The notes under the pieces are model-generated. The model was not told where the DNA came from and ran no database searches. It was given only the letters and a program-made list of their open reading frames with translations. Shown here in pieces: positions 1-7,996 of a DNA stretch of 43,147 nucleotides (its first letter is position 1; the number at the start of each line of letters is the position of its first letter). Origin of the DNA: Desulfobacteraceae bacterium (GTDB lineage: Bacteria > Desulfobacterota > Desulfobacteria > Desulfobacterales > Desulfobacteraceae); the NCBI GenBank assembly GCA_024225635.1, contig JAAEMK010000688.1:1-43147 (forward strand), given 5' to 3'. Position numbers and translations under genes: made by a program.

Positions 1-626
1 GGTGTGCCTGAGCTGTAAGCCGCCTTGACCATGCCGGGACCGCCGGTGGCAAGGATCAGGTCCGCCTGCTTCATCAGCTCGTTGGTGCCGCCGATGGAGG
101 GAAGGCTCATGACGTTGACCAGATCCTCGGGAGCTCCCTTGGCCTTGAGGGCCGCCCTGATGATTTCAACGGCCTTACCGATGCATTTACCAGCACTGGG
201 ATGGGGAGTGAAAACAACGGCGTTACCAGCCTTGATGGAGATCATGGACTTATAAATGGTCGTTGAAGTCGGATTCGTGGAGGGAATGATTCCGGCAATG
301 ACTCCGGCAGGCGTTGCGATTTCGAGGATCTTCTGCTCCTTGTCCTCGTTGACGATGCCGATGGTCTTCATATCTTTGATGCAGCTGTGGAGCTTCTCGG
401 AGGCAAGGATGTTCTTTGCCTTCTTGTCTTCCCACTTGCCGAATCCGGTCTCTTCATTGGCGAGCTTTGCAAGGCATTCAGCCTCTTTGGCGGCAGCAAC
501 GGAGATGGCGAGCACCAGGTCGTCCACCTGCTCCTGGTTCATCTCTGCAAGGATGGCCTGGGCGGTTCTGGCAGCCCGGACAAGGGACCTTGCCTCTTGT
601 ATGGATAGTAGATCTTTATCAACCAT
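1..626 (-). CDS. eutE: EutE-type acylating acetaldehyde dehydrogenase, C-terminus beyond window edge
   Basis: The reverse strand encodes 208 residues of an aldehyde dehydrogenase fold of the EutE/PduP class, which oxidises acetaldehyde with NAD+ and CoA to acetyl-CoA inside the ethanolamine microcompartment. The match rests on the family-typical stretches ETGFGKWEDKKAKN, PAGVIAGIIPSTNPTSTTIYK and KAGNAVVFTPHPSA and on its place directly after shell genes. The ATG at 626 lies 5 nt after the stop of the preceding BMC gene and has an AAGGA ribosome site overlapping that gene's end. The catalytic cysteine region is outside the window. The chain enters the dehydrogenase fold almost at once, without the roughly 30-residue N-terminal helix that targets E. 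coli EutE. EutE versus PduP cannot be separated by this half alone; the eut neighbours decide. Confidence 0.93.
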   Translation of the reverse strand, partial: MVDKDLLSIQEARSLVRAARTAQAILAEMNQEQVDDLVLAISVAAAKEAECLAKLANEETGFGKWEDKKAKNILASEKLHSCIKDMKTIGIVNEDKEQKILEIATPAGVIAGIIPSTNPTSTTIYKSMISIKAGNAVVFTPHPSAGKCIGKAVEIIRAALKAKGAPEDLVNVMSLPSIGGTNELMKQADLILATGGPGMVKAAYSSGT

Positions 627-631
627 TCTGG

Positions 632-1303
632 TTATTCTTCCTTATTTCTATGGTATTCAACAATTGCTTCTATCAACTCTTTTTTCCTGGCATACTTGAT
701 CTTCTTCTGGGCCAGGGGCAACCCGGGAAGCTTCCGGGCAAACTGTCTCAATTTGACGACGCTCATATTCTTGAGCGCGGCCCGGTCCACCGTCTTTTTA
801 TCAGGGGTCTTACGGATAATCGATTCAACCACTGTTTTTCCAGGAACCTTGACGGTAAGCGCATCAGCCGTAGCTTCAGGGACCTTGCCGGTCTCCGGAT
901 CCGCCACGAGTTCAAGCACCTTGCCGTTAACAGGGTCAGCCGCAGCTTCAGGGGCTTCGCCAATCACTGTTTCAGCATTGGGTGCCACGGGTGCCGGTGC
1001 CGGTTTCCCGGAATCGGGCTCAGGCGCGGGTTCGGGTTCGAGCACGGTTTCAAGGCCCTCCCCGGTTCTTCCGATCACGGTGGTGGAGCGCACAGTTCCA
1101 AGCCGTGCGGCAGCCGCCTTGCCTGCGTCAACCGCAGATGAAACAGCGCTGATGTCCCCGACGATCTTGATGGTGACAAGGCCTGCGCCGATCATCTCCA
1201 CCCCCTTCAACTCCACATCCGCGGATTTGACGGCGGCGTCGGCCCCCTCGATGGCGGGAACCAGGCCGAGGGTTTCAACAAGTCCCAGGGCTTTTCCGTC
1301 CAT
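632..1303 (-). CDS. BMC-domain shell protein with long linker and SAP/Rho-N-like C-terminal tail
   Basis: Residues 1-90 form a single PduA/EutM/CcmK-like BMC domain (ALGLVETLGLVPAIEGADAA, then GAGLVTIKIVGDISAV), the hexameric tile of microcompartment shells. It sits where eutM stands in other eut loci. Unlike EutM (about 97 residues) it is 223 residues: an Ala/Pro/Glu-rich linker (about 90-170) leads to a basic helical tail (about 178-218: MSVVKLRQFARKLPGLP, then ARKKELIEAIVEY) that resembles SAP or Rho N-terminal helix-extension-helix modules. EutK of enterics is also BMC plus a C-terminal putative nucleic-acid-binding domain, so this may be an EutK-like protein or a fusion of both roles. 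The start at 1303 lies one base after the eutL stop, indicating translational coupling. The BMC call is firm; the tail's identity is inferred from pattern only. Confidence 0.9.
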   Translation of the reverse strand: MDGKALGLVETLGLVPAIEGADAAVKSADVELKGVEMIGAGLVTIKIVGDISAVSSAVDAGKAAAARLGTVRSTTVIGRTGEGLETVLEPEPAPEPDSGKPAPAPVAPNAETVIGEAPEAAADPVNGKVLELVADPETGKVPEATADALTVKVPGKTVVESIIRKTPDKKTVDRAALKNMSVVKLRQFARKLPGLPLAQKKIKYARKKELIEAIVEYHRNKEE

Positions 1304-1304
1304 C

Positions 1305-1958
1305 TTAATACCCCAGCGGGTTGTCGGCTACAGCCTTGACTGCGTCGGCAAAGGCATCGCAGGCCGCCTGGCAGGCGGACTGGCTGCCGGTCAAAAGACC
1401 GCCGCCGAAGTTGGTCTCTGACGGAGGACCGAAAAAGGCCGCCATGGATACATCCGCGGCCTTCATGGCCACATCCAGGGCGTACATGGCCTCGAGGGGA
1501 GGCGCGATAAGATAAGCCAGGGCCTCGCCCTCCTTGATGCCCGCGGTATCGGACAGGTAGGAACCGGTCCGTGAAATGGTGTGGGCAAAGTAAGGGATGG
1601 AGTCGTCTTCATTGGCGCTGTAGAAGGCCGCATCGTTTTCCACATAGTCAATGGCTGCATCAATGCCGCTCTTCACCTCTGCCGGGGTGGGACCGGAGAG
1701 GATGCCGATGAACTCACCGGCAAGCTTTGTGTTGGCATTGTCGGCGCCGCCGTAGAAGGATTTTGCGTAGGCAACCCGGACTTCGGCTTTTTTGGTGGCA
1801 TCGTCAAGGGCACAATACCCCACATCATCGCAATCGGTGGTAAAGATACCAATGCTCTTGTGTCCGTCCACGAGTTTCAGCTCCTTTGCCATGTCATTGT
1901 TGACATTGGGAATGAGCTTGATACTCAGGACACTTGTGCGCAGTGCATCACCTTTCAT
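1305..1958 (-). CDS. eutL: EutL, tandem-BMC trimeric shell protein
   Basis: The 217-residue product matches EutL in length (E. coli EutL is 219) and in sequence hallmarks such as LRTSVLSIKLIPNVN, SIGIFTTDCDDVGYCALDDATKKAEV, YVAYAKSFYGG-like text and the C-terminal SETNFGGGLLTGSQSACQAAC. EutL carries two circularly permuted BMC domains, assembles as a trimer occupying one hexagonal position of the shell, and has a gated pore thought to pass larger cofactors or to bind ethanolamine. The ATG at 1958 has an AGGAG ribosome site about 9 nt upstream. The gene follows eutC by 12 nt and precedes the BMC gene with no real gap, all in one operon. Confidence 0.97.
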   Translation of the reverse strand: MKGDALRTSVLSIKLIPNVNNDMAKELKLVDGHKSIGIFTTDCDDVGYCALDDATKKAEVRVAYAKSFYGGADNANTKLAGEFIGILSGPTPAEVKSGIDAAIDYVENDAAFYSANEDDSIPYFAHTISRTGSYLSDTAGIKEGEALAYLIAPPLEAMYALDVAMKAADVSMAAFFGPPSETNFGGGLLTGSQSACQAACDAFADAVKAVADNPLGY

Positions 1959-1970
1959 ATCTTATTTCTC

Positions 1971-2855
1971 CTAAAGTTTGAGATCCAGGCCGCTGGCCTT
2001 CTGCTCGAGCATTGTCTTGACGATGTCCGCAATGTGGGCGCCGGCCTCAACAGCAGGTGTTCCGCCCTTATGAATGTTGGAAATCACGGTACGGTTGGCC
2101 TCGGGCATGGTGGTGGAGGCTTTGTAGGCCATGTAGCAGCTCATGCTCTCCCCCGTGGCGAGACCCGGACGCTCACCGATCAGAAGCACGGTGACCTCGG
2201 GAGTGAGTACCTCGGAAATAACGTCCATGGCGGGAACCCGGCCATACTTGAGGAAGAAGGGGGTGCCGGTCTCGATGCCGTGGCCCTTCAGGCCCTGGAG
2301 GATGGAATTGTAGGCGTCCTTTGCATTGGTCTCGATGGCGGTGGAGCTCAGGCCGTCGGCAATGTAAATCTGAACCCTGGGGCTCATCTTGCACTTCTCT
2401 TTAAGAAGGGCAATGGTCTCATCATCCAGCTTTCTGCCAAGATCCGGACGGGTCAGGAAATGATCCTTGTCCCGGCAAGAGGAAGTGATCTGGAAGAGGC
2501 CCATGGACTCGACAAACTCGTCGGAAACGTTGCTGAAAACCGCATCCTGGGCAACGGCATGGTCGGCCCTGAAACGAAGAAGGGACCGGGTCAGGGGTCT
2601 GGGACCCGCTCTCCAGATACCGATCCTGGCAGGTGTTGTCTCCTTCATCTTGAGGTAGGCCTCAGGGTTGCAAGGCTCCGGAACCAGGAGCTCTTTTCTA
2701 AGGTCAACGGCTGTCAGGTCGCACAGCTCCTCGCACGCTTCCGGTGCGGGGGAATCCTGAACGGCAGACGCCTGGCCGGCAGGGGCCTGGCCGCCGGCCG
2801 CCATGGAACCCATGACCTCTGCGATGATATCTTTTATTTTATCTTCTGAAATCAA
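1971..2855 (-). CDS. eutC: Ethanolamine ammonia-lyase small (light) subunit EutC
   Basis: The 294-residue product is the light subunit of adenosylcobalamin-dependent ethanolamine ammonia-lyase, which with EutB splits ethanolamine into acetaldehyde and ammonia. Family text includes TPARIGIWRAGPRPLTRSLLRFRADHAVAQDAV, QITSSCRDKDHFLTRPDLGRKL, QIYIADGLSSTAI and the C-terminal IHKGGTPAVEAGAHIADIV. Residues 1-20 form a short amphipathic helix (KIKDIIAEVMGSM) followed by an Ala/Gly/Pro/Gln-rich linker (about 20-36), the layout of the EutC signal peptide that directs the lyase into the microcompartment. The start is a TTG at 2855 preceded by AAGGAG at 8 nt. It lies 24 nt after eutB. Confidence 0.97.
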   Translation of the reverse strand: MISEDKIKDIIAEVMGSMAAGGQAPAGQASAVQDSPAPEACEELCDLTAVDLRKELLVPEPCNPEAYLKMKETTPARIGIWRAGPRPLTRSLLRFRADHAVAQDAVFSNVSDEFVESMGLFQITSSCRDKDHFLTRPDLGRKLDDETIALLKEKCKMSPRVQIYIADGLSSTAIETNAKDAYNSILQGLKGHGIETGTPFFLKYGRVPAMDVISEVLTPEVTVLLIGERPGLATGESMSCYMAYKASTTMPEANRTVISNIHKGGTPAVEAGAHIADIVKTMLEQKASGLDLKL

Positions 2856-2879
2856 AATCTTATCTCCTTTTGGTCTTGC

Positions 2880-4244
2880 CTATTTGATAAAGAGGGAGGC
2901 ATCTCCGGCCCTGGCGCTCAGGCGTCCGTTCTCATAGATTCCCATCTCCTCGAGCCAGTCTGCAAATTCCTTGACCGGAGTAAGCCCCAGAAGCTCTCTC
3001 AGGCTGGAAGCGTCGTGGTAACCGGTGCACTGGTAGTTGAGCATGATGTCGTCACCCTGGGGAATACCCATGAAATAGGTGCATCCGGCAGAGGCAAGGA
3101 GCACGGCCAGGTTCTCGATATCGTTCTGGTCGGTCTTCATGTGGTTGGTGTAGCAGGCGTCAACGCCCATGGGAACGCCGGTAAGCTTGCCCATGAAGTG
3201 ATCCTCGAGGCCCGCCCTTGTCACCTGCTTGCTGTCGTAGAGGTACTCAGGCCCAATAAAGCCGACAACCGTGTTAACGAGGAACGGCTGGTATTTCTTT
3301 GCAAAACCGTAGCATCGTGCTTCCATTGTCACCTGGTCGACGTCGTGGTGGGCCTCGCTGGAAAGCTCGGAACCCTGGCCGGTCTCAAAGTAGATGACGT
3401 TGGGCCCGGTGGAGGTTCCCTCCCTGAGCATGAGATCCCTGGCCTCGGCCATGATGGCTCCGTCAAGGCCAAAGGCGGTGTTACCCTTTTCACTGCCGGC
3501 AATACTCTGGAAGATCATGTCCGAGGGAGCGCCGTTTTTAACGGCATCCATCTGGGTCTTCACATGGGCAAGCACGCAGTTCTGGGTCGGAATGTTGTGG
3601 GTCTCCTTGATCTCCTGGAACATCTTGAGAACGGCGGAAACGGAATCCACGGTGTCGTTGACCGGGTTGAGACCGACAACGGCATCACCGACGCCATAGC
3701 TCAAGCCCTCGAACAGGGAGATACGGATACCATCGATATCGTCGGTGGTGTGGTTGGGCTGGAGCCTGAATCCCAGGGTGCCTTCCTCTCCCACGGTGGT
3801 GTTGCAGTGGGCGGTGACCCGGATTTTTTTGGCGGCATAGATCAGGTCCATGTTGGACATGATCTTGGCAACGGCCGCCACCATCTCGGAGGTGAGTCCC
3901 CTGGAGACACGGGCGATATGCTTGGCGGTGGTGTCGTGGCTCAGGAGCCACTCCCGGAAATCGGCAACGGTCCAGTTCTGGATCTCACGGTAGATCCGCT
4001 CGTTGACCTGGTCCTGGATGATCCGGGTTACCTCGTCGATTTCATAGGGAACCGCGGGATTGTTCCTCAGATCCTTGAGGGTGAGGTTGCTCAGAACCTC
4101 CTTGGCGGCGATCATCTCGGTTACGGATTCGGCGGCCAGCCCGGCAAGCTGATCGCCGGACTTCTCCTCGTTGGCCTTTGCCATGACCTCGTTGATATCC
4201 TTGAACTCATAAAGGGTTCCGAACAGTTTTGTTTTTAATCGCAT
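2880..4244 (-). CDS. eutB: Ethanolamine ammonia-lyase large (heavy) subunit EutB
   Basis: The 454-residue product matches EutB in length (453 in E. coli). It forms the TIM-barrel catalytic subunit that binds ethanolamine and, with EutC, adenosylcobalamin. Recognised stretches include FKDINEVMAKANEEKSGDQLAG at the N-terminus, CNTTVGEEGTLGFRLQPNHTTDDIDG, YFETGQGSELSSEAHHDVDQ-type text near the active site, and the C-terminal DDIMLNYQCTGYHDASSLRELLGLTPVKEFADWLEEMG. The ATG at 4244 is preceded by AAGGAA at about 8 nt. It follows eutA by 21 nt. No truncation or missing segment was seen. Confidence 0.98.
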   Translation of the reverse strand: MRLKTKLFGTLYEFKDINEVMAKANEEKSGDQLAGLAAESVTEMIAAKEVLSNLTLKDLRNNPAVPYEIDEVTRIIQDQVNERIYREIQNWTVADFREWLLSHDTTAKHIARVSRGLTSEMVAAVAKIMSNMDLIYAAKKIRVTAHCNTTVGEEGTLGFRLQPNHTTDDIDGIRISLFEGLSYGVGDAVVGLNPVNDTVDSVSAVLKMFQEIKETHNIPTQNCVLAHVKTQMDAVKNGAPSDMIFQSIAGSEKGNTAFGLDGAIMAEARDLMLREGTSTGPNVIYFETGQGSELSSEAHHDVDQVTMEARCYGFAKKYQPFLVNTVVGFIGPEYLYDSKQVTRAGLEDHFMGKLTGVPMGVDACYTNHMKTDQNDIENLAVLLASAGCTYFMGIPQGDDIMLNYQCTGYHDASSLRELLGLTPVKEFADWLEEMGIYENGRLSARAGDASLFIK

Positions 4245-4265
4245 TATCTATTCCTTCTATATATT

Positions 4266-5699
4266 TTAATAGCCAAAGAGCAGTGTTTTCACGATTACCG
4301 GGACAACCTTGCCACCGGCAAGGCCCTGGCCGATATCGATGTAATCACCGTTTTCAACCTTGACCGTGTCGATACAGATGACATCTTTCTTAAAGTCAAG
4401 CTGTGCCTTGAGTGTCTGCCCAAGTACCTTTGCAAGATCGCATTCCACAACAACGATCAGGGGCGCCTCGTCGTTGATGATGGAAGCCATTCCGTCAATG
4501 ATGGCGCGGGCCAGGAGCTGAATGCCCTCGAAGCTTATGTCATCAAACCCCTTGAGGGCCAGGGCCGGGGTCTGGTGTTCCTCCTTGAGCCTGAACCATT
4601 CCACCTTTTCAGCTATGATCTTGCCCCAGGTATCAAGGGGCTGTGCCTCATCCTCCCCCGAGAGCTTGAGGATGGGGATGTTCTGGACCGGAAGCGCATC
4701 ATTGTTAAAGGTGATGGTGCTTCCGCTGATGTCCGTGGTGTGGGACCCTGCCCCCACCACCGTTGCCCGGATGGTCTCGGCGGACTCGAGAACCTGCTTT
4801 TCCTTTAAAATCCGGGAATTTGCAATGGCCCGCCCGAGGAACCGCCCGAGATCGCCGTACTCAAAATCGTTGCCGTCACGATTGGTTGAAATGCAGTCGG
4901 CAACCCCGCCGGAAAAGGTGATGTAGTCGATGGAGTAGTCACGCTTCAGGTCCTTGTCCGTCACCATGGTCGCAAGCTCGCCCGTGGCGGGCGTCACTCC
5001 GACCACCTCTTCGAGGATACCGGCCATGCGCCCGGAAATGGCCTCGATGGCTTCAACGGAGAGCGGGGTGCCCGGGTCTGCGTCAAGGCCCATGGACCGG
5101 GTCAAAAGCCCCATCTTGTCGGAGCAGTAGGCCACCTTGCCGGTTCCTTCGGCAAAGCGGATGAGCCGTCCCCCGATGTCCAGGCAGGCCGTGTCGATCA
5201 CCTCGCCGTTATTGAACACCGCGATGTTGGTGGTGCCGCCCCCGATGTCCAGGTTGGCGATGGTCGCCCCCCGTTTTTTGGACTCCTCCTGGGCATTGGC
5301 GCCCTTCCCGGCAATGATGCCCTCAAGAGAGGGCCCGGCCGTTGCAACCACAAACTCACCGGCAAGCCCGCTCAGCATGGAAAGCACGTCGGAGGCATTC
5401 TGCTTCCGGGCGGTCTCCCCTGTGATGATCACGGCCCCGGTCTGGACCTGGTCCGGGATTATGCCGGCCTTGGCATACTCCTGCTCCACAATGGTACGGA
5501 CGGCCCTGGCATCGATCTCGATCTTGGAGACCAGTGGGGTAAAATGGATGTCACTCCGGTATACCACTTCCTTGTCAACAATTTTGATCCTTGGAACCGA
5601 CACCATGGATGCCATGTTTTCCAGGGAAATTTGACTGAAAACAAGCTGGGTGGTAGAGGTTCCGATATCAATGCCTACGCTTAAAACCGTCTCTTTCAT
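4266..5699 (-). CDS. eutA: EutA, ethanolamine ammonia-lyase reactivating ATPase
   Basis: The product is an actin/Hsp70-fold ATPase of the EutA family, which exchanges damaged cobalamin out of EutBC in an ATP-dependent manner. The phosphate-binding motif SVGIDIGTSTTQLVFS is near the N-terminus, a second ATPase motif NLDIGGGTTNIAVF follows, and VGAGSHTTDISGSTI is characteristic of EutA. The chosen ATG (5699, giving 477 residues) starts at MKETVLSVGID; a longer in-frame extension to 5753 would run into the leader terminator's 3' arm and is unlikely. AGG-containing purine tracts lie just upstream. The gene is preceded by a dual-hairpin leader with terminator (5738-5823), so its transcription, and that of eutBCLME behind it, is probably controlled by EutV antitermination. 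Confidence 0.96.
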   Translation of the reverse strand: MKETVLSVGIDIGTSTTQLVFSQISLENMASMVSVPRIKIVDKEVVYRSDIHFTPLVSKIEIDARAVRTIVEQEYAKAGIIPDQVQTGAVIITGETARKQNASDVLSMLSGLAGEFVVATAGPSLEGIIAGKGANAQEESKKRGATIANLDIGGGTTNIAVFNNGEVIDTACLDIGGRLIRFAEGTGKVAYCSDKMGLLTRSMGLDADPGTPLSVEAIEAISGRMAGILEEVVGVTPATGELATMVTDKDLKRDYSIDYITFSGGVADCISTNRDGNDFEYGDLGRFLGRAIANSRILKEKQVLESAETIRATVVGAGSHTTDISGSTITFNNDALPVQNIPILKLSGEDEAQPLDTWGKIIAEKVEWFRLKEEHQTPALALKGFDDISFEGIQLLARAIIDGMASIINDEAPLIVVVECDLAKVLGQTLKAQLDFKKDVICIDTVKVENGDYIDIGQGLAGGKVVPVIVKTLLFGY

Positions 5700-5737
5700 T
5701 CCCTTGTACCTATTGCCTCTCTCTTGTGTGATTGCAT

Positions 5738-5784
5738 AAAAAAAACCTGGCACCGGAGAGAATAAATATCTTTCCTGTGTCAGG
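5738..5784 (-). terminator. Intrinsic terminator in the eutA leader, target of antitermination
   Basis: On the minus strand, a 16-nt 5' arm (5784-5769) pairs with a 16-nt 3' arm (5761-5746) around a 7-nt loop with three mismatches, followed at once by eight U residues (5745-5738). The first bases of the 5' arm, CCTG, overlap the closing arm of the upstream AACGAA-loop hairpin, so the two structures exclude each other. The terminator ends 38 nt before the eutA start. Confidence 0.85.
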
Positions 5785-5823
5785 CTTCGTTGCCTCTAAA
5801 GTCCCCCACGCCGTTGTGGGGAA
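5782..5823 (-). promoter_or_regulatory. Dual A1/G4 hexaloop hairpins, predicted EutV (ANTAR) antiterminator target before eutA
   Basis: The minus-strand RNA holds two hairpins in tandem. Hairpin P1 (5823-5802) has stem CCCCAC/GTGGGG with hexaloop AACGGC. Hairpin P2 (5795-5782) has stem AGGC/GCCT with hexaloop AACGAA. Both loops have A at position 1 and G at position 4, the established signature of RNA bound by ANTAR regulators such as EutV. P2's 3' arm is shared with the 5' arm of the following terminator, so EutV binding should prevent termination. A eutV gene lies upstream in the same locus. Confidence 0.85.
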
Positions 5824-5848
5824 CACAAATTTTGGGGTCATACCTATT

Positions 5849-5922
5849 GGGGTCAGGCTTTCTTTATTGAGCCAGATCTGGCCAGATCCAAAGTGTAAAG
5901 ACAATAAAAAAAGCCTGACCCC
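5849..5922. repeat. Palindromic GGGGTCAGGC element, copy 1
   Basis: The plus strand carries GGGGTCAGGCTT at 5849-5860 and its reverse complement AAGCCTGACCCC at 5911-5922, with pairing extending inward over CTTTATTG/CAATAAAA. The central loop holds a CCAGATCTGG palindrome. A second element with the same ends occurs at 16962-17032. This copy lies between the eutW stop and the eutA leader hairpins. Such elements resemble REP-type or miniature mobile palindromes; no transposase gene is in the window. Confidence 0.8.
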
Positions 5923-5941
5923 GTCTATACAGCTTAATAGC

Positions 5942-7369
5942 TTATTGGCCTTCCCGCTCCAGGAGGAAATCGAACAGAACCTTGGTTCCCCTGTCCGTGG
6001 ACTCCATGGAGAAATTACCCTTGAGCTTGTCGGTCACGATCTGGCGGATAATCCGGCTGCCCAGGGATGAAGACCGCTTCTCTTCATTCACGTCAAACCC
6101 GACCCCATCATCGGTGATGGAGATGTTTGAGTACATGGTTCCCTTGTGGAGCTCAATGACAATCCGGCCTTTATCCCGGTCCGGGAATGCGTATTTCAGG
6201 CTGTTCTGGATCACCTCGTTCACCACCAGGGCAATGGATGTGGCGGTGTCGGAGTCGGTCTCAAAGGTGTCCCCCTGGATGGTGACCGTAATATTCTTAT
6301 TGGCCGCGTGGCCATGGCCCAGGAGGCCGTTCTTGATCCGCCCGAGCATGGTCTTCAGATCCACGTCGTCAACCCCGTTCTGGGCCAGGATCTCATGGGT
6401 GGCGGCAATGCTCAGCACCCGGCTGATGCTCTCCTTGAAGGCCGACTTGGCCGCCTGGTCGTCGATCCTTCTGGACTGGAGCCTCAGCAGGCTCGCAATG
6501 GTCTGGAGATTGTTCTTGACCCGGTGGTGTATCTCCTTGATGGCAACGGACTTAAGGATCAGCTCCTTCTCCTTTGCCTTGGCATCGGTCTCGTCCCGAA
6601 GGAGCATCACCGCCCCTGCGACATCCCGATCCTTGTTTTTCATCAATGCGTATTTGACATTGAGGATGAGGTTGCCCAGCCGGACCTCGTTTACGTTGAT
6701 CTGCTTTTTGTCAAGAATGGAGGAGAAACAGGTGTTATCCAGGGCCATGTTGGCAAATTCCAGCCCCTCTATATTATTGATGTACCCGAGCTTCTTGTAG
6801 ATATCCTTGGCAACCGGGTTGGCATAGGTGGCAACGCCCTGGGGATCGAACATGATGATGCCGTCCGTGATATGGTAGGGAATGCCGTCATCCTTGTGCC
6901 GGGTGGAGATCAGGGTCTCTGCGAGCTGTTCCGTGGTTCTCGAAAGCATGGAAAGGGTTCGCCTGGTCCGGATATCTTCGGTGACATCGGTCTCGGCGAT
7001 CAGCACCCCGATCACCTGGCCCCCATCGTTCTTGATGGGAGAGACGTTCTGCATCACGTCCCGGTTCTCCTGGGTCCTTGCCATCATGTCCGTGGTGGGC
7101 ATGCCGATGCCAAGGGTCCTCAGGGCGGCGGGTTCATTTTCCCGCCGGGCGAACTCTCCCACCACAAACCCTTTATAAAGGGAGGGCTTGTTGGAGGGCT
7201 TGGCCTGGGCAACAACAATGGACACATCCGGGTCCCGGGTAAGGCAATCGATGAAGATATCAGCTCCGGTGAGGTCGGCAATGGCCTGAAGACTGTTTGC
7301 CACCTCTTTGATTTTGATGATATCCCCCGGGGTAAGATGGGTATGTTCCCGGCAAAGTTTGCTGATCAT
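5942..7369 (-). CDS. eutW: EutW-type sensor histidine kinase
   Basis: The 475-residue cytosolic kinase has no membrane segment. Residues about 1-140 form a sensor region of the type found in EutW, residues about 155-265 look like a PAS domain (DGIIMFDPQGVATYANPVAKDIY), and a HisKA_2-type phosphoacceptor helix EIHHRVKNNLQTIASLL places the histidine at 281/282. A HATPase_c domain follows (VVNEVIQNSLKYAFPD as N box, ITDDGVGFD as G1 box). This family partners ANTAR response regulators; EutW of Firmicutes autophosphorylates in response to ethanolamine and activates EutV. It lies 13 nt after eutV, in the same operon. The ATG at 7369 has only a weak ribosome site, suggesting coupling to eutV translation. 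Confidence 0.92.
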   Translation of the reverse strand: MISKLCREHTHLTPGDIIKIKEVANSLQAIADLTGADIFIDCLTRDPDVSIVVAQAKPSNKPSLYKGFVVGEFARRENEPAALRTLGIGMPTTDMMARTQENRDVMQNVSPIKNDGGQVIGVLIAETDVTEDIRTRRTLSMLSRTTEQLAETLISTRHKDDGIPYHITDGIIMFDPQGVATYANPVAKDIYKKLGYINNIEGLEFANMALDNTCFSSILDKKQINVNEVRLGNLILNVKYALMKNKDRDVAGAVMLLRDETDAKAKEKELILKSVAIKEIHHRVKNNLQTIASLLRLQSRRIDDQAAKSAFKESISRVLSIAATHEILAQNGVDDVDLKTMLGRIKNGLLGHGHAANKNITVTIQGDTFETDSDTATSIALVVNEVIQNSLKYAFPDRDKGRIVIELHKGTMYSNISITDDGVGFDVNEEKRSSSLGSRIIRQIVTDKLKGNFSMESTDRGTKVLFDFLLEREGQ

Positions 7370-7382
7370 GGCGTCGGCACCG

Positions 7383-7952
7383 CTAATTATTCATCAGAAT
7401 AATCTTGGCTATCTCCTTCATGGAACATCGTTTATCCATCCCTATCTTCCGGATCATCTGAAAGGCCTCCTCTTCACTGATATTCTTCTCTTTCATCAGT
7501 ACGCCCTTGGCCTTTTCGATAAGCTTTCTACTCTCAAGCTGATCCTTGGCCCGGTCAATCTCCTGGGCCATCTTGTCCAGCTCTTCGCCCTTGGCAATGG
7601 CCACTTCCACCATGGGCAAAAGGGACTCTTCCCGGATGGGCTTTACAACATACCCCATGACCCCCGCCTCCTTGGCCTGGTCGACAAACTCCTTGCCGCT
7701 GTAGGCCGTGATCAGGAGCACCCCCTTGGCAAGCTTTTGTTCCCGGATGATCCGGGATGCCTTAAGGCCGTCCAGCAAAGGCATTTTGATATCAAGCAAG
7801 ACCAGGTCGGGGTTAAACTTTTTGCAAAGTTCCACTGCATCGAACCCGTCCGAGGCCTCTCCGAGAACAGTGTAACCGGCATTTTCCAGGATCTCACGAA
7901 CATCCATCCGTGTGATCGGCTCATCATCGGCTATTACAATTTTTTTTCCCAT
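7383..7952 (-). CDS. eutV: EutV response regulator with ANTAR RNA-binding domain
   Basis: The 189-residue product has a receiver domain (IVIADDEPITRMDV, phosphoacceptor Asp54 in LVLLDIKMPLLDG, Lys in YVVKPIR) and, after a coiled linker (about 125-140), an ANTAR domain (KLIEKAKGVLMKEKNISEEEAFQMIRKIGM). ANTAR domains bind paired hexaloop hairpins in nascent RNA and block terminators. Two such targets are in this locus, before eutS and before eutA. The start at 7952 (MGKKIV) is chosen because GGAGG stands 6 nt upstream; an adjacent ATG at 7955 and a longer frame to 7976 are possible but fit less well. Confidence 0.95.
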   Translation of the reverse strand: MGKKIVIADDEPITRMDVREILENAGYTVLGEASDGFDAVELCKKFNPDLVLLDIKMPLLDGLKASRIIREQKLAKGVLLITAYSGKEFVDQAKEAGVMGYVVKPIREESLLPMVEVAIAKGEELDKMAQEIDRAKDQLESRKLIEKAKGVLMKEKNISEEEAFQMIRKIGMDKRCSMKEIAKIILMNN

Positions 7953-7996
7953 CATCTTCCTCCCCATGGGAAGCAAAGCACTTCCCCGGGACTGGT

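Noticed and set aside
416-1141. Plus-strand open frames opposite the BMC and eutE genes
   Set aside because: They are shadows of high-GC codons in the sense genes; no ribosome sites or recognisable domains.
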